64,000 nucleotides of DNA, from contig JAXMBX010000019.1 of NCBI GenBank assembly GCA_046349635.1, forward strand, positions 18,553-82,552. Direction: 5' to 3'. The stretch is from JAXMBX01 sp046349635 (lineage in GTDB: Bacteria > Planctomycetota > Planctomycetia > Planctomycetales > Planctomycetaceae). The notes under the pieces are model-generated. The model saw nothing but the letters and a program-made list of their open reading frames with translations. It searched no databases and was not told the DNA's origin. Positions 43,580 through 53,716 of this stretch are shown piece after piece (position 1 is the first letter of the stretch; every line of letters begins with the position of its first letter). Made by a program: the position numbers and the translations under genes.

Positions 43580-46500
43580 ATGGAGTTCCTGGCCGCAAAT
43601 CCTGTCATTCTTGCAGCCCTTCCTCTGGGGGCTGGGGCTGCCATTGTACTCACCGCATTCGTCCTGATTATTGCGGCAATTTTCGGTGGCTTTTTGTTGA
43701 TCTTGAAAATTGCGGCCGGAATTGTGGCCAATGTGCCGGTTACAAGTGGAGACGCACTCCGCATTCTCTTCCGCAGCTGCTGGAGAGGCCTTGTCGCCGT
43801 TGTCCTGTTTGGCATTCTGGTTGTTGCTCCTCTCAAGGCGATCCTCGGCTCTGCCGGAGTGAATGAGGACCAGGCCTTGTTCGTGATGATCCCTCTGGCA
43901 GTGGTAATGGTCTGCCTGGCGATCGCCGCGTTTGCGGAAGCTATTGCAAACACCCTGGGAGTGAGTTTTGGCCAGGGCGTGCAAATATTTCTTGTGACGC
44001 AGCTTCCTTCCCTTTGCTTGACGGGCATCTCTCTCGCCGTCAATGGGATTCCCACTCGCGGCGATTTGCCGAATCAGACGGTGGGTGGAGCTCGACAGCA
44101 AGCGCAACAGCAGGCTGATCAGCAACAGGGAGGACAACGTCTAATCGCTCCCGTCGTCAGCGACGCGGTCGTGATTCCCGGCGAGAATTGGCAGAAAGGG
44201 GAGCCTCTCCTCAGTGAACAGGAGGTCAATCTCAGCGCACCGTTGCATCGCCACGCAAACTCCCCCTGGATCCGTTTGTCCAACCTCCGTCAAGCTGCTC
44301 CCAACTGGCAGAAGGTAATGGTCGATTACCAGCGGGAAGGGACGCTTGATCCCGAGAGCAAAATCTTCCTGGTCGTGAACCAGGCTCGTCAGCAGGTTCA
44401 GTCCCGCATCCCTGTCCTCCTGAGAACGGGAACCTTTCGCGAGGATGATTCTCCTTCAGCCACGAATCGCGATCCCTCCAGCGAACCGGTCGAGGTCTGG
44501 CTCGAGCAGGAGGATGAGTATGATGGAGCGACGTTGCGGACGAAGGTTTCAAATTCCGTGATCTCCTCCGGCTCTCCACAACATCTCGCCCGGCAGTGGC
44601 GGAAATCGGAATATGAGCATCTGCAACGGGTTCTGGCGCGCCCCAAAGCTCCCCGTCAGGATCCGCCCGGATTTTCTCCTGTTTCCAATGTCGGCCAGCT
44701 CTTCCCCGGTCTCCCCGTCCAGTGTTACACCCCCTCCGGCCGGCGTAACCTGGAAGTAGTTGATACCCATCGTACCGATGGACGTTCTGTCTTGATCGGG
44801 GCCAACCTCAATGATCCGTCCCGGCGCGTCCTCTACGAAGCCGAACCTTCCGAACTCGCCGCCCGCGAATCCGACTTGACGGCCGGCAAGGAAAAATTCC
44901 AACCCGCTCTTCATGTTCTGCCCGGCGGGTCCTGTCCCGTTCCTGAGAATTTTGCCGTCGTCGATTCCATGATGCCGCTTCTCAAAGGGACGCCGCTGCT
45001 GGCGGAAACCAATGGAGCCTGGAGGGATGCCACCGCTACAGAATCCTCCTCGGCAGAAAAGGTTCAGGTGCGCTTTGATTCCGGACTCGAGCAACTGCAA
45101 CCCGTCACTTATTCCCGGTCGCAGTTGCTGATCTCGCCACAAACTCTTGAGTTGCTCAAATCACCGGATGCCGCTGATCGCCTGGCGGAACGGGCCAATG
45201 TCGTGGCCAAGGGAGTGAAGGTTGTCCCGTTCCCAGTCTCGCCCCATAGCCAGTATTTGCGCGTTCCGCTTAATGCCACGCGAGTGGAAGCGGATACTCC
45301 TCTCAAGAGTGGCACCAAGGTCTCCGTCTGCGTCCGCAGTGACTGGGCTGAAGCCACCGTCATGTCGGTCAAACCCGAAGATCCCTCGCAAGTGGTAATC
45401 CACATTTCCTCGCCTGATGCGGCGGATTTTCCCTACAGTGAGGTTTCGCGTGAGCATCTGATCATCAGTCAGTATGAACTCGCCAAGCTGAAATCGAAAA
45501 AGAGCGCGGAACTTGCCGACGCGGCCAAGGCCCCTCCCACGGCCGGGTTTTCAAATTCGTCCGGTGATGCGGCTCCCGCACTTCCGAAATCCGAGTCGGA
45601 CGTTCCAGACGCTTCCTCCGAGAAAAAATCCCTGCAAGGCGGCTGGGTGGCCATCCTCCCCTCCACCAAACTTGTGAAAGGCGTTCCCGTCAAGGCGGAG
45701 AATTCTTATAAGTCCTGGGAAGACGCCACGATCATCGATCTGATCGACGATGACTCCGTGCAAATCAAATGGGATCGGAATCTGAGTCGGTCGGAAGTCC
45801 GCATGACGCGCTCGTCCCTGATGATGACTCCCAAGGTTGCCGAAGCTCTTAAGAAGCCCGATGCCGCGGAGTTGTTTGCCACCCGCGCCGAGCGGGCCAT
45901 CCATTCGATCCCGACTCGAACTTACCCCAAGGCGGTCTTTTCGATTCGCATTCCGATTCCGAACAAGGCGGTTAAGGTCACGAAGGAGACTCCCCTGCGG
46001 CCCGGCGTGCCGTGTGGAATGAACTACAACGGTCAGTGGTACGACGTCTCCATCGTGGAGAAAAACTGGGATGATACCTTCCGGATTCACATCAATCGTC
46101 TCGGGCAGGATTACGATGGCGACATCGATCCCGAATGCCTGATTATTGAAAAACAGGTCTTGGCCCGGTTGGGTTCCGGGGACGGAGCATCGAAAGTCGC
46201 GGGAACCTCCTCCGCTGGGAAGAAGGACGATGCGCCACGCTCCATGCTGGAACCGCGCGGTGGGGATAAAAAAGGCTCCACTTCCGTCTCGACTCCCAAA
46301 GCCGGTCCTCCCGTGATTGATAAGCTCGTTCCTGTGGATGAGGATACGCCTCTTGTGCGTGGGACTCCCGTCAAGATGGAAGACCGCTCGGGCAACCTGG
46401 AAGACGCGACGATCTCCGAGATCATCGACACGGATCGCGTGCTGGTTTTGCGTGATTCCTGGGGCCGCTCCCGTCCCGAAGAAGCCAAGCGCTCCAGCCT

Positions 46501-47167
46501 CAGGATTCGGACCCGTGCTCTGGATGCGTTGGGCAAGCCCGACGCGGAGGCCAAGTTTGCCCTTCGTCTGGAAAGAATTCAAAACGCCGTCCGTACCCAG
46601 GCCTATCCCCGTTCGGAATTCAGCATCCGTATTCCGCTCCCGAATAATGGCGTCAAAGTCACGAAAGAGACCCCGCTGGAGCCCGGGACCCAGGTGGGGT
46701 TGAATGCCGGGGGACGCTGGATTGGTGCTACCGTTGTCGATATCAACTGGGATGACACGATTCGGATCCATGTCAATGCCGCCCGCGGAGACTACTACGA
46801 CGGCGACATCGAACGCGAGTGTCTGATTATCGATAAGAAAGTCCTCGCGCAGCTGAAGTCGCGTCATCCCGGCGGAGCAACACCCACCCCCCCAGAGGAG
46901 GAAACGGGGTCTCCCTCAGCTCCTGCGAATTCCCCCGTCACCAAGGGGAACGGCAAATTCCAGGTCGTTCTCAAGAGTTATGGTTCGAAAAAGATCCCCG
47001 TTACGCTCGTCGTCGGTAAGGCAACCGGCATGGAGTTGAAAGACGCCATGAAGCTGGTCATGAAAGCCCCCGTCGAGATCAAAAAGGATCTCGACAAGGA
47101 ATCCGCTGAGAAACTCCGCAAGGATCTCGAAGACGCGGGTGCAACCGTCGAACTGAAGCCGCAATAG
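43580..47167 (+). CDS. Membrane-anchored multi-module protein with a ribosomal L7/L12 C-terminal-like domain (paralogue 2)
   Basis: A 1,195-residue intact protein. About four membrane helices fill residues 8-160. The region SPWIRLSNLRQAAPNW (about 228) is shared with paralogue 1. Seven barrel-like modules begin near 370, 463, 569, 692, 798, 918 and 1027; the last six form three repeated pairs whose second members share VTKETPL and NWDDTFRIHINR / NWDDTIRIHVNA. The final 75 residues are an L7/L12 C-terminal-like domain (FQVVLKSYGSKKIPVTLVV, ATGMELKDAMKLVMKAP, LEDAGATVELK). The L12 fold residues are kept but the positions of I69, K70, R73 and K84, which bind elongation factors, are Thr, Leu, Gly and Met. 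Function unknown. A glycosyltransferase gene follows after 37 bases. Confidence 0.75.
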   Translation: MEFLAANPVILAALPLGAGAAIVLTAFVLIIAAIFGGFLLILKIAAGIVANVPVTSGDALRILFRSCWRGLVAVVLFGILVVAPLKAILGSAGVNEDQALFVMIPLAVVMVCLAIAAFAEAIANTLGVSFGQGVQIFLVTQLPSLCLTGISLAVNGIPTRGDLPNQTVGGARQQAQQQADQQQGGQRLIAPVVSDAVVIPGENWQKGEPLLSEQEVNLSAPLHRHANSPWIRLSNLRQAAPNWQKVMVDYQREGTLDPESKIFLVVNQARQQVQSRIPVLLRTGTFREDDSPSATNRDPSSEPVEVWLEQEDEYDGATLRTKVSNSVISSGSPQHLARQWRKSEYEHLQRVLARPKAPRQDPPGFSPVSNVGQLFPGLPVQCYTPSGRRNLEVVDTHRTDGRSVLIGANLNDPSRRVLYEAEPSELAARESDLTAGKEKFQPALHVLPGGSCPVPENFAVVDSMMPLLKGTPLLAETNGAWRDATATESSSAEKVQVRFDSGLEQLQPVTYSRSQLLISPQTLELLKSPDAADRLAERANVVAKGVKVVPFPVSPHSQYLRVPLNATRVEADTPLKSGTKVSVCVRSDWAEATVMSVKPEDPSQVVIHISSPDAADFPYSEVSREHLIISQYELAKLKSKKSAELADAAKAPPTAGFSNSSGDAAPALPKSESDVPDASSEKKSLQGGWVAILPSTKLVKGVPVKAENSYKSWEDATIIDLIDDDSVQIKWDRNLSRSEVRMTRSSLMMTPKVAEALKKPDAAELFATRAERAIHSIPTRTYPKAVFSIRIPIPNKAVKVTKETPLRPGVPCGMNYNGQWYDVSIVEKNWDDTFRIHINRLGQDYDGDIDPECLIIEKQVLARLGSGDGASKVAGTSSAGKKDDAPRSMLEPRGGDKKGSTSVSTPKAGPPVIDKLVPVDEDTPLVRGTPVKMEDRSGNLEDATISEIIDTDRVLVLRDSWGRSRPEEAKRSSLRIRTRALDALGKPDAEAKFALRLERIQNAVRTQAYPRSEFSIRIPLPNNGVKVTKETPLEPGTQVGLNAGGRWIGATVVDINWDDTIRIHVNAARGDYYDGDIERECLIIDKKVLAQLKSRHPGGATPTPPEEETGSPSAPANSPVTKGNGKFQVVLKSYGSKKIPVTLVVGKATGMELKDAMKLVMKAPVEIKKDLDKESAEKLRKDLEDAGATVELKPQ

Positions 47168-47204
47168 GCCAAGCGCAGGAGTGGTCCAGGAGTGAAGGCG
47201 GGAG

Positions 47205-48383
47205 ATGCTGCTTTTGGGTTGGATTTGTTTTTTTGTCGGCTGGGGCTGCAGTCTCATCTGGCTCGCGTATCTGGTGCCTGCCTATCGCTATCTCCGGACT
47301 CACTGGCTGCAGGAAGTCTCCGATCGCCTCCCCCACCCCATAAACGATCCCTTCCTGTCCGTCATTGTTCCCGCCCGCAATGAAGCCCCACAGATCGAGG
47401 CCGGGCTGAAGTCCCTGCTCGCATCAGATTATCCCCGCCTGGAAATCATCGCCGTCAATGATCGCTCGACGGACGGCACGGGTGAGACCATGCACCGCGT
47501 GGCCTCCTCCGACTCGCGTCTCCGCGTTCTGGAAATTCAGGAGCTTCCCAGCGATTGGCTGGGCAAGAACCACGCCATGCAGCGTGGTGCGGAACTCGCC
47601 CGCGGAGAATTGATCCTGTTCACGGACGGGGATGTCATTTTCGACCCCACTGCCCTGTCCCGCGCCGTACGGGTTTTTCTCGCGGAGGATCTCGATCACC
47701 TGGCCCTTTTTCCCAGGATGATCCCCGGCAGTTACCTGGAGACGGCGTTCGTTTGTTTCTTCGGCATGCTGTTCATGATGGGAACCAGGTCCTCCCAGGT
47801 TCGCGGTCCTTCCTTGAAGGCCTATGCCGGCGTGGGAGCCTTCAATCTCGTCAAGGCGAATAGTTACCGTACCTGTGGCGGCCATGAGCCGCTGAGACTG
47901 GAAGTTCTGGATGACGTGATGCTCGGCAAAATGATGAAACATTCCGGATTTCGCCAGGATGTCCTGCTTGCCGGAACACTCGTGCAGGTCCGCTGGCAAC
48001 ACTCCGTCTGGGGTGTCGTTCAGGGGCTGGAGAAAAACGCCTTCGCCTCCGTCCAGTTTTCTTATCTCAAGTTGATTGCGGCTCTCTCATTTCTCTTTCT
48101 GTTGACCTTTCTCCCTCTTCTGGGGAGCCTCTTTTGCCCGGTGGGAGCAGCCTCAGGTTTCTATGCCGCACTTGCCGTGATGCTTCTGGGGTATGGTTAC
48201 GTCTGCTACCGCTTGACCGGAAAGTGGCGCTATGCCCCCGCCGTCTGGATCGCGTCGTTGCTATTCCAGGGGGCATACATCCGTTCCTGCTGGATCACCT
48301 TTCGCCGGGGAGGAGTCCGCTGGCGCGAGACCTTTTATCCCCTGGCACTGCTCCGGGCGAATGTCTATCGCGGCCGGGACTGA
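47205..48383 (+). CDS. Membrane glycosyltransferase, family 2
   Basis: A 392-residue protein. An N-terminal helix (LLLGWICFFVGWGCSLIWLAYLV) precedes a GT-A domain: VIVPARNEAPQIEAGLKSLL, AVNDRSTDGT, and LILFTDGDVIFDP with the DxD-like metal site. QxxRW is represented by LVQVRWQHS. Three C-terminal helices follow. The sequence resembles HpnB/carotenoid-type transferases of hopanoid or lipid pathways, but none of those genes is nearby. It may be co-transcribed with the L12-tail gene before it. Confidence 0.85.
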   Translation: MLLLGWICFFVGWGCSLIWLAYLVPAYRYLRTHWLQEVSDRLPHPINDPFLSVIVPARNEAPQIEAGLKSLLASDYPRLEIIAVNDRSTDGTGETMHRVASSDSRLRVLEIQELPSDWLGKNHAMQRGAELARGELILFTDGDVIFDPTALSRAVRVFLAEDLDHLALFPRMIPGSYLETAFVCFFGMLFMMGTRSSQVRGPSLKAYAGVGAFNLVKANSYRTCGGHEPLRLEVLDDVMLGKMMKHSGFRQDVLLAGTLVQVRWQHSVWGVVQGLEKNAFASVQFSYLKLIAALSFLFLLTFLPLLGSLFCPVGAASGFYAALAVMLLGYGYVCYRLTGKWRYAPAVWIASLLFQGAYIRSCWITFRRGGVRWRETFYPLALLRANVYRGRD

Positions 48384-48678
48384 GTCAATTTCAGTCCCCT
48401 TGGGCAGTTTCTGCCGTTCGAACCCCAGCGTAATTTTCAACTTTGCCGCCTCGTTAAACCGGAGAAGTTGGGCAGAAGCTGCTTCGCGTATCGGTTCTGA
48501 CAGTCGTCCCCCGGTGAGTCTCCTTAAATGCCCGGAGCTGACGGTACGGTCATACCGGTTGTAACGGCTCTCGGACGATAACTGCTTCAGTCGTCATGAT
48601 CCGCGGTGCGGGAACGGGCCGGTTTGCACACGTCCGCGCAGGGATTCACGACGACACCAGCCGCTCAAGGAGGAGCAC

Positions 48679-50364
48679 ATGGGTCTGACATCCGCAATGA
48701 ACACGTCGTTGAACGGTTTGCAGCTCAACGAAACCACCATCGACGTCATCGGAAACAACATCGCCAACGCCGGTACCAACGGCTTCAAGGCCTCCCGGAC
48801 TCTCTTCTCAACGCAATTGGCCCGCACCTTGAGCGTCGGTTCTGCTCCCACCTCGATCAACGGCGGTACGAACCCCCGGCAGGTCGGACTCGGTGCCTTG
48901 AACTCCGCCATTCAGGTCGACTTCAGCCAGGGGGGTATCACCAACAGCACCAGCCCGAGCGATCTCGCCATTCAGGGAGACGGGTTCTTCATCGTCAGTG
49001 GTGCGGACGGGGATCTGTACACCCGAAACGGCAACTTCTCCCTCAACAGTCAGAGCAATCTCGTGAACTCCCAGGGGCTTGTCCTGCAGGGTTACGGCGT
49101 GGACTCCGACTTCAACATTGTGAATACCACCCTGCAGGATCTCTCGATTCCGTTGGGAACCATGCAGGTTGCCGCCGCGACCCAGAACGTCGACATCAAG
49201 GGGGCCTTGTTTTCCAGCGGGGTCATCGGCACGCAGGGAACCGTCCTGCAGAGTGCCGCGCTGACGGATGCCTCGACCAGCGCCGCCATTACAAGTGGGT
49301 CCTTGCTCTTTGATGTCCGGGAAGGATCCACGCAACTCTTCTCGACTCCTCAAACCCTGACGTTGACCCCGCGCAAAGGGGGGGCCAATATCGATCCGCA
49401 GACCCTTGCGATTGATGGGACCACGACCGTCCAGCAGTATATGGACTTCATTGGCCAAGCGTATGGCATCCAGAGTGGCGGCAGCATTCCCAACGACGGA
49501 GGAACCTCCACCCAACCCGGTGTGAGCATCGTCGGGGGAAAGATCCAGATCATCGGCAACCGGGGTACTGCAAACGCCCTCGATTTCCAGTCCTCCTCAC
49601 TCCAGGGGAGCAGTGGGGCGATCGATTTTAACTTCACCCAGACGCAGGCTGCTGTCGGTGAAAGCACCGTGACAAAATTCGTCGTCTATGACTCCCTCGG
49701 CCAGGCACTGAATGTGAAGCTGACGACGACCCTGGAAAGCGTCGGCCCGAACTCTACGACATTCCGTTTCTATGCCGACAGTAATGACGACAGCGACACC
49801 AATATCTCCATCGGAAGCGGAACCATCACGTTCGACGGCGACGGCAAGTACGTCTCCTCCACGAACAGCACCATCCAGATCGATCGAAACAATACCGCCG
49901 CCAAGAGCCCGCAGACCATTCAGCTCGATTTCTCCCAGGTCTCGGGGATCTCGACCGCCACTGCTGGGAGCAGTATCGCTCTCTCCTCTCAGGACGGTTC
50001 CGGTCCCGGTACCTTGACCAACTTCGTGATCGATGAACAGGGGAAAATCAACGGCGTCTTCGACAACGGTATCATCAAGACCCTCGGACAGATCGTACTC
50101 GCGCGATTCAGCAATCCCCAGGGGTTGCAGCAGTCCGGTAACGACACTTACCGCGAAGGCGTGGCATCAGGCACTCCTCGCCCCACGCTCCCCGGTAGCT
50201 TCGGTGCGGGGACCGTGCGGTCTGGTGCGATCGAGCTCTCCAACACGGACATCGGACGTAACCTCGTCGATCTGATCGTAGCCTCCACGCAGTACCGGGG
50301 TAACGCCAAGGTAATCAGTTCCGTGCAGCAGTTGACCGACGAGCTCCTTCAGTTGAATCGTTAA
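48679..50364 (+). CDS. flgE: Flagellar hook protein
   Basis: A 561-residue axial protein with AAGGAGGAG upstream of the ATG. The N-terminus MGLTSAMNTSLNGLQLNETT with DVIGNNIANAGTNGFKASR is the flagellar rod/hook signature, and the C-terminus ELSNTDIGRNLVDLIVASTQ plus SSVQQLTDELLQL forms the partner helix. GDGFFIVSGADGDLYTRNGNF is the FlgE/F/G strand. The length and the variable middle domain point to the hook (FlgE) rather than the rod proteins. First gene of a six-gene flagellar run that ends with fliN. Confidence 0.93.
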   Translation: MGLTSAMNTSLNGLQLNETTIDVIGNNIANAGTNGFKASRTLFSTQLARTLSVGSAPTSINGGTNPRQVGLGALNSAIQVDFSQGGITNSTSPSDLAIQGDGFFIVSGADGDLYTRNGNFSLNSQSNLVNSQGLVLQGYGVDSDFNIVNTTLQDLSIPLGTMQVAAATQNVDIKGALFSSGVIGTQGTVLQSAALTDASTSAAITSGSLLFDVREGSTQLFSTPQTLTLTPRKGGANIDPQTLAIDGTTTVQQYMDFIGQAYGIQSGGSIPNDGGTSTQPGVSIVGGKIQIIGNRGTANALDFQSSSLQGSSGAIDFNFTQTQAAVGESTVTKFVVYDSLGQALNVKLTTTLESVGPNSTTFRFYADSNDDSDTNISIGSGTITFDGDGKYVSSTNSTIQIDRNNTAAKSPQTIQLDFSQVSGISTATAGSSIALSSQDGSGPGTLTNFVIDEQGKINGVFDNGIIKTLGQIVLARFSNPQGLQQSGNDTYREGVASGTPRPTLPGSFGAGTVRSGAIELSNTDIGRNLVDLIVASTQYRGNAKVISSVQQLTDELLQLNR

Positions 50365-50453
50365 TGAATATTGATAATTCCGAGTGAGGCCTTTCCCCCG
50401 ATTTGCCGATCTTTCGAAGTGTTCTTCGCGTTAACCAGCGGCTCAGAATCATC

Positions 50454-50654
50454 ATGATCAAAGTCACACGATTGAACGGCGAACAGATCGTTCTCAATGC
50501 GGATTTGATCCAGTTCGTCGAATCCCGTCCCGACACCTTCATCAATCTCACGACGCGCGATCGCTTCATCGTTCGCGAAACCGCCGAGGAAGTCGTGCGA
50601 CGCTGCATCGAATATTCCCGCTCCGTACGGGTCATTCCCGGCTTGAACGGCTGA
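50454..50654 (+). CDS. flbD: FlbD family flagellar protein
   Basis: A 66-residue protein that starts MIKVTRLNGEQIVLNADLIQ (50454) and contains LTTRDRFIVRETAEEVVRR. FlbD family members are small proteins found in flagellar operons between flgE and motA in many bacteria, as here. Their exact role is not known to me. Confidence 0.85.
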   Translation: MIKVTRLNGEQIVLNADLIQFVESRPDTFINLTTRDRFIVRETAEEVVRRCIEYSRSVRVIPGLNG

Positions 50655-50683
50655 TTCCACGTACGGAAAAGGGGGATTGATTC

Positions 50684-51466
50684 ATGGATAAGGCGACAAT
50701 CGGCGGGATGATCATGGCGTGGGGCGTCGTTTTCGTCTCCATCCTGATTGCCCCCGGTGCCAAGCTCTCCGCATTCTGGGACTCTCCCTCCATGATGATG
50801 GTGGTGGGGGGCGCCATCGCTGCGGTGATGATTTCTTATCCCCTGCGCACGATTCTCACTGTTCCCAAGGTCGTGCTCAAAGCGATCTTCCCTAAGACTC
50901 CCGAGATTGCCCCCGTCATTAAGCAGCTTGTCGAATTCGCGGAGATTGCCCGCAAGGATGGCATCCTCGCCCTGGAAGGGAAGACCGACCAGATCCAGGA
51001 TCCCTTTGTCCTCTCCGGAATCCAGATGGCTGTCGACGGGACCGACGCCGAGTTGATGGAAAACATCATGCGCTCCGAGATGGAAGCCATGGCGGGACGC
51101 CATAAAACCGGCAAGGCCATGCTCGACACATTGAACAAATACGCCCCCGCCTTCGGCATGATCGGAACCCTCGTCGGACTCATCATCATGCTTGGAAACA
51201 TGGATGACCCCGCCGCGATCGGTCCGGGTATGGCGGTTGCCCTGCTCACGACGCTGTACGGAGCCGCGGTCTCCAACATGGTTTGCGCCCCGATTGCGGA
51301 CAAACTGAACTTCTACAGCCGACGCGAAATTGAACTCAAGGAAGTCATCATCCGCGGAATTCTCTCCATTCAGGGAGGAGATAACCCCCGCGTGCTCGAA
51401 CAGAAGCTCATGACCTGTCTCTCTTTGGCGGAGAGGAAGAAGATTCAGGCCAAGGCTGCCGCCTGA
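50684..51466 (+). CDS. motA: Flagellar motor stator protein MotA
   Basis: A 260-residue inner-membrane protein with four helices, the pentameric part of the stator. The opening GGMIMAWGVVFVSILIAPGA and MMMVVGGAIAAVMISYPL form helices 1 and 2. APAFGMIGTLVGLIIMLGNM and GPGMAVALLTTLYGAAVSN are helices 3 and 4 with the conserved Pro. The length (about 250) fits the PomA/short MotA group. The cytoplasmic loop carries the charged region that contacts the rotor. 29 bases after flbD. Confidence 0.94.
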   Translation: MDKATIGGMIMAWGVVFVSILIAPGAKLSAFWDSPSMMMVVGGAIAAVMISYPLRTILTVPKVVLKAIFPKTPEIAPVIKQLVEFAEIARKDGILALEGKTDQIQDPFVLSGIQMAVDGTDAELMENIMRSEMEAMAGRHKTGKAMLDTLNKYAPAFGMIGTLVGLIIMLGNMDDPAAIGPGMAVALLTTLYGAAVSNMVCAPIADKLNFYSRREIELKEVIIRGILSIQGGDNPRVLEQKLMTCLSLAERKKIQAKAAA

Positions 51467-51523
51467 TCCCTGATTATGAACTTGTCCCCAAGAAAGTTCC
51501 CACCCATGCATTAAGGAGTGCCG

Positions 51524-52294
<771 letters not shown>

Positions 52295-52361
52295 TTTCTA
52301 TGAATCGACGATCACTGTTGCGCTTGCGCGGTGATTTACGTGATAAAACTTTGAGGTCAAG

Positions 52362-52907
52362 ATGTCGACTGCCCCTCCCCCGACAACGGATGCCGCGCCA
52401 CCCATCGCGGCGAAGTCTGGGAAAAGCAAGAAGCTCATCGTCATTGTTGGAATTGCAGTCATCATTCTGCTGCAACTCGGCGTGGTCTATTTCTTGTTTG
52501 GATCAGGCAAGAAGAAATCGGATCCCCTCGCTGATGGCGCCGTCATCGCGGATGTCAAAGGGGACGATGGTGCACTCGGGGAACTTGTCGAAGTTCCTGT
52601 CGGCAACACCGAATATAATTGCACCAACGGCAAAGCAGCCAAAGACGTCGTGTTTCACGTCAACTTTCGCGTCGTGGCCCTCGTCTCCGCCAACCAGCGG
52701 CAGGCCTTCATCGACGCCATGAAAACCAGTGAAGCCCGCATCCGCGAAGCCATCATCAAGGTCGGACGCAATAGCAGCCATGAAGAACTCAACGATCCCA
52801 GTGCCAGCTCCATCAAACGCCTGATCCGTGAAGATATCAACAAGATCCTCAAGAAAAGTTACGTTCAGAACATCGTGATCGTTGACTTCACCGTCATTGA
52901 ACATTGA
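52362..52907 (+). CDS. fliL: Flagellar basal body-associated protein FliL
   Basis: A 181-residue protein with one N-terminal membrane helix (LIVIVGIAVIILLQLGVVYFLF, about 25-46) and a periplasmic stomatin-like part. The C-terminal run SIKRLIREDINKILKKSYVQ and VIVDFTVIEH is typical of FliL. It supports stator function. It sits between motB and fliN, its usual place. Confidence 0.88.
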   Translation: MSTAPPPTTDAAPPIAAKSGKSKKLIVIVGIAVIILLQLGVVYFLFGSGKKKSDPLADGAVIADVKGDDGALGELVEVPVGNTEYNCTNGKAAKDVVFHVNFRVVALVSANQRQAFIDAMKTSEARIREAIIKVGRNSSHEELNDPSASSIKRLIREDINKILKKSYVQNIVIVDFTVIEH

Positions 52908-52953
52908 TACGAGAAACTCATCACGTGCATCTCCCGGAGAGGAAGGGTTAGGA

Positions 52954-53613
52954 ATGTCGGACGATCTCCTCGACCCGTCGGAAATTGATAAGCTCCTGCA
53001 ATCCGGTGCCGCCGGCGCGGGACAGACTCCGTCCCCTGCTCCCGCTTCAGAATCAGCAGCCGCATCCAATTCGGACGAGGGTCTTCCGGTTCCTGACAAG
53101 CAGATCCTCTCCCAGAACGATCTCGACGCCCTCTTTCAACAGGTTGCCGGTGCTCCCAAGGCCGCTGCCGCTGCAGCGGTCGTCGCGTCCCAGACGCCCG
53201 CGCGCGGAAGCTCCGCCACCGATGACCTCCTCAACCGAATGGAACAGGATCTGGCCAGTGTCCTGGCAGGAGAAGGGGGGCAGGGTGGCTTCAAGCGTCC
53301 CCCCGCGAGTCTGGGCTCGCCCGAGTCATACAGCTTCGCGAATTTCGATTCTCGTGGGGTCCTCGACAAGCCGGAGAACATGAACTTCCTGGAAGAAGTT
53401 CAGCTCGATCTCCGCATCGAACTCGGCCGTACCGAGCTTCTCGTGGAAGAAGTGCTGAAGCTCCGGGAAGGGGCCGTCGTCCCCCTCGACAAGCTGGCCG
53501 GTGACCCCGTCGACGTCCTCGTCAATGGACGGTTGATCGCGCGGGGCGAAGTACTTGTCTTGAACGACAATTTCTGCGTCCGTATCGCCGAAATTCTCGC
53601 CCCGACGTTTTAG
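52954..53613 (+). CDS. fliN: Flagellar motor switch protein FliN, extended
   Basis: A 219-residue protein from MSDDLLDPSEIDKLLQ. The C-terminal 80 residues are the SpoA domain of FliN: LEEVQLDLRIELGRTELLVE and LDKLAGDPVDVLVNGRLIARGEV, ending EILAPTF. The long N-terminal region is Ala/Ser/Pro-rich and contains two motifs that resemble the FliM N-terminal segment that binds CheY-P: LLDPSEIDKLLQ and ILSQNDLDALFQQ. No separate fliM is in the window. In the switch complex FliN forms the outer ring and takes up CheY-P. Confidence 0.9.
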   Translation: MSDDLLDPSEIDKLLQSGAAGAGQTPSPAPASESAAASNSDEGLPVPDKQILSQNDLDALFQQVAGAPKAAAAAAVVASQTPARGSSATDDLLNRMEQDLASVLAGEGGQGGFKRPPASLGSPESYSFANFDSRGVLDKPENMNFLEEVQLDLRIELGRTELLVEEVLKLREGAVVPLDKLAGDPVDVLVNGRLIARGEVLVLNDNFCVRIAEILAPTF

Positions 53614-53626
53614 AGCGTTCCTCTCA

Positions 53627-53655
53627 TTGGCGAAGGGTGGCGGTCGCGCTACAAT
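53627..53655 (+). promoter_or_regulatory. Probable promoter of queF
   Basis: TTGGCG (53627-53632), an exact 17-base spacer, and TACAAT (53650-53655). It lies 14 bases after the fliN stop and about 60 bases before queF, and the terminator-like hairpin begins immediately after the -10 box. Confidence 0.65.
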
Positions 53656-53698
53656 AAGGCAGTTCCCGTATTCTTCCTTTACGGGATTTTGCCTTTTT
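53656..53698 (+). terminator. Terminator-like hairpin overlapping the queF promoter start point
   Basis: AAGGCA-GT-TCCCGTA pairs with TACGGGA-TTT-TGCCTT, two stems separated by an internal loop, followed by more T. Transcripts coming through from fliN contain the whole hairpin. Transcripts starting at the promoter would begin near 53662 and lack the 5' AAGGCA arm. Confidence 0.6.
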
Positions 53699-53716
53699 AG
53701 GATAGCGACGAGACCC

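Noticed and set aside
48540..48678. Sigma-28 type promoter before flgE (GACGATAA near 48,580).
   Set aside because: No matching TAAA box stands at the required distance upstream.
53656..53716. preQ1 riboswitch before queF.
   Set aside because: The leader forms a terminator-like hairpin but lacks the conserved preQ1-I loop and A-rich tail pattern as I remember it.
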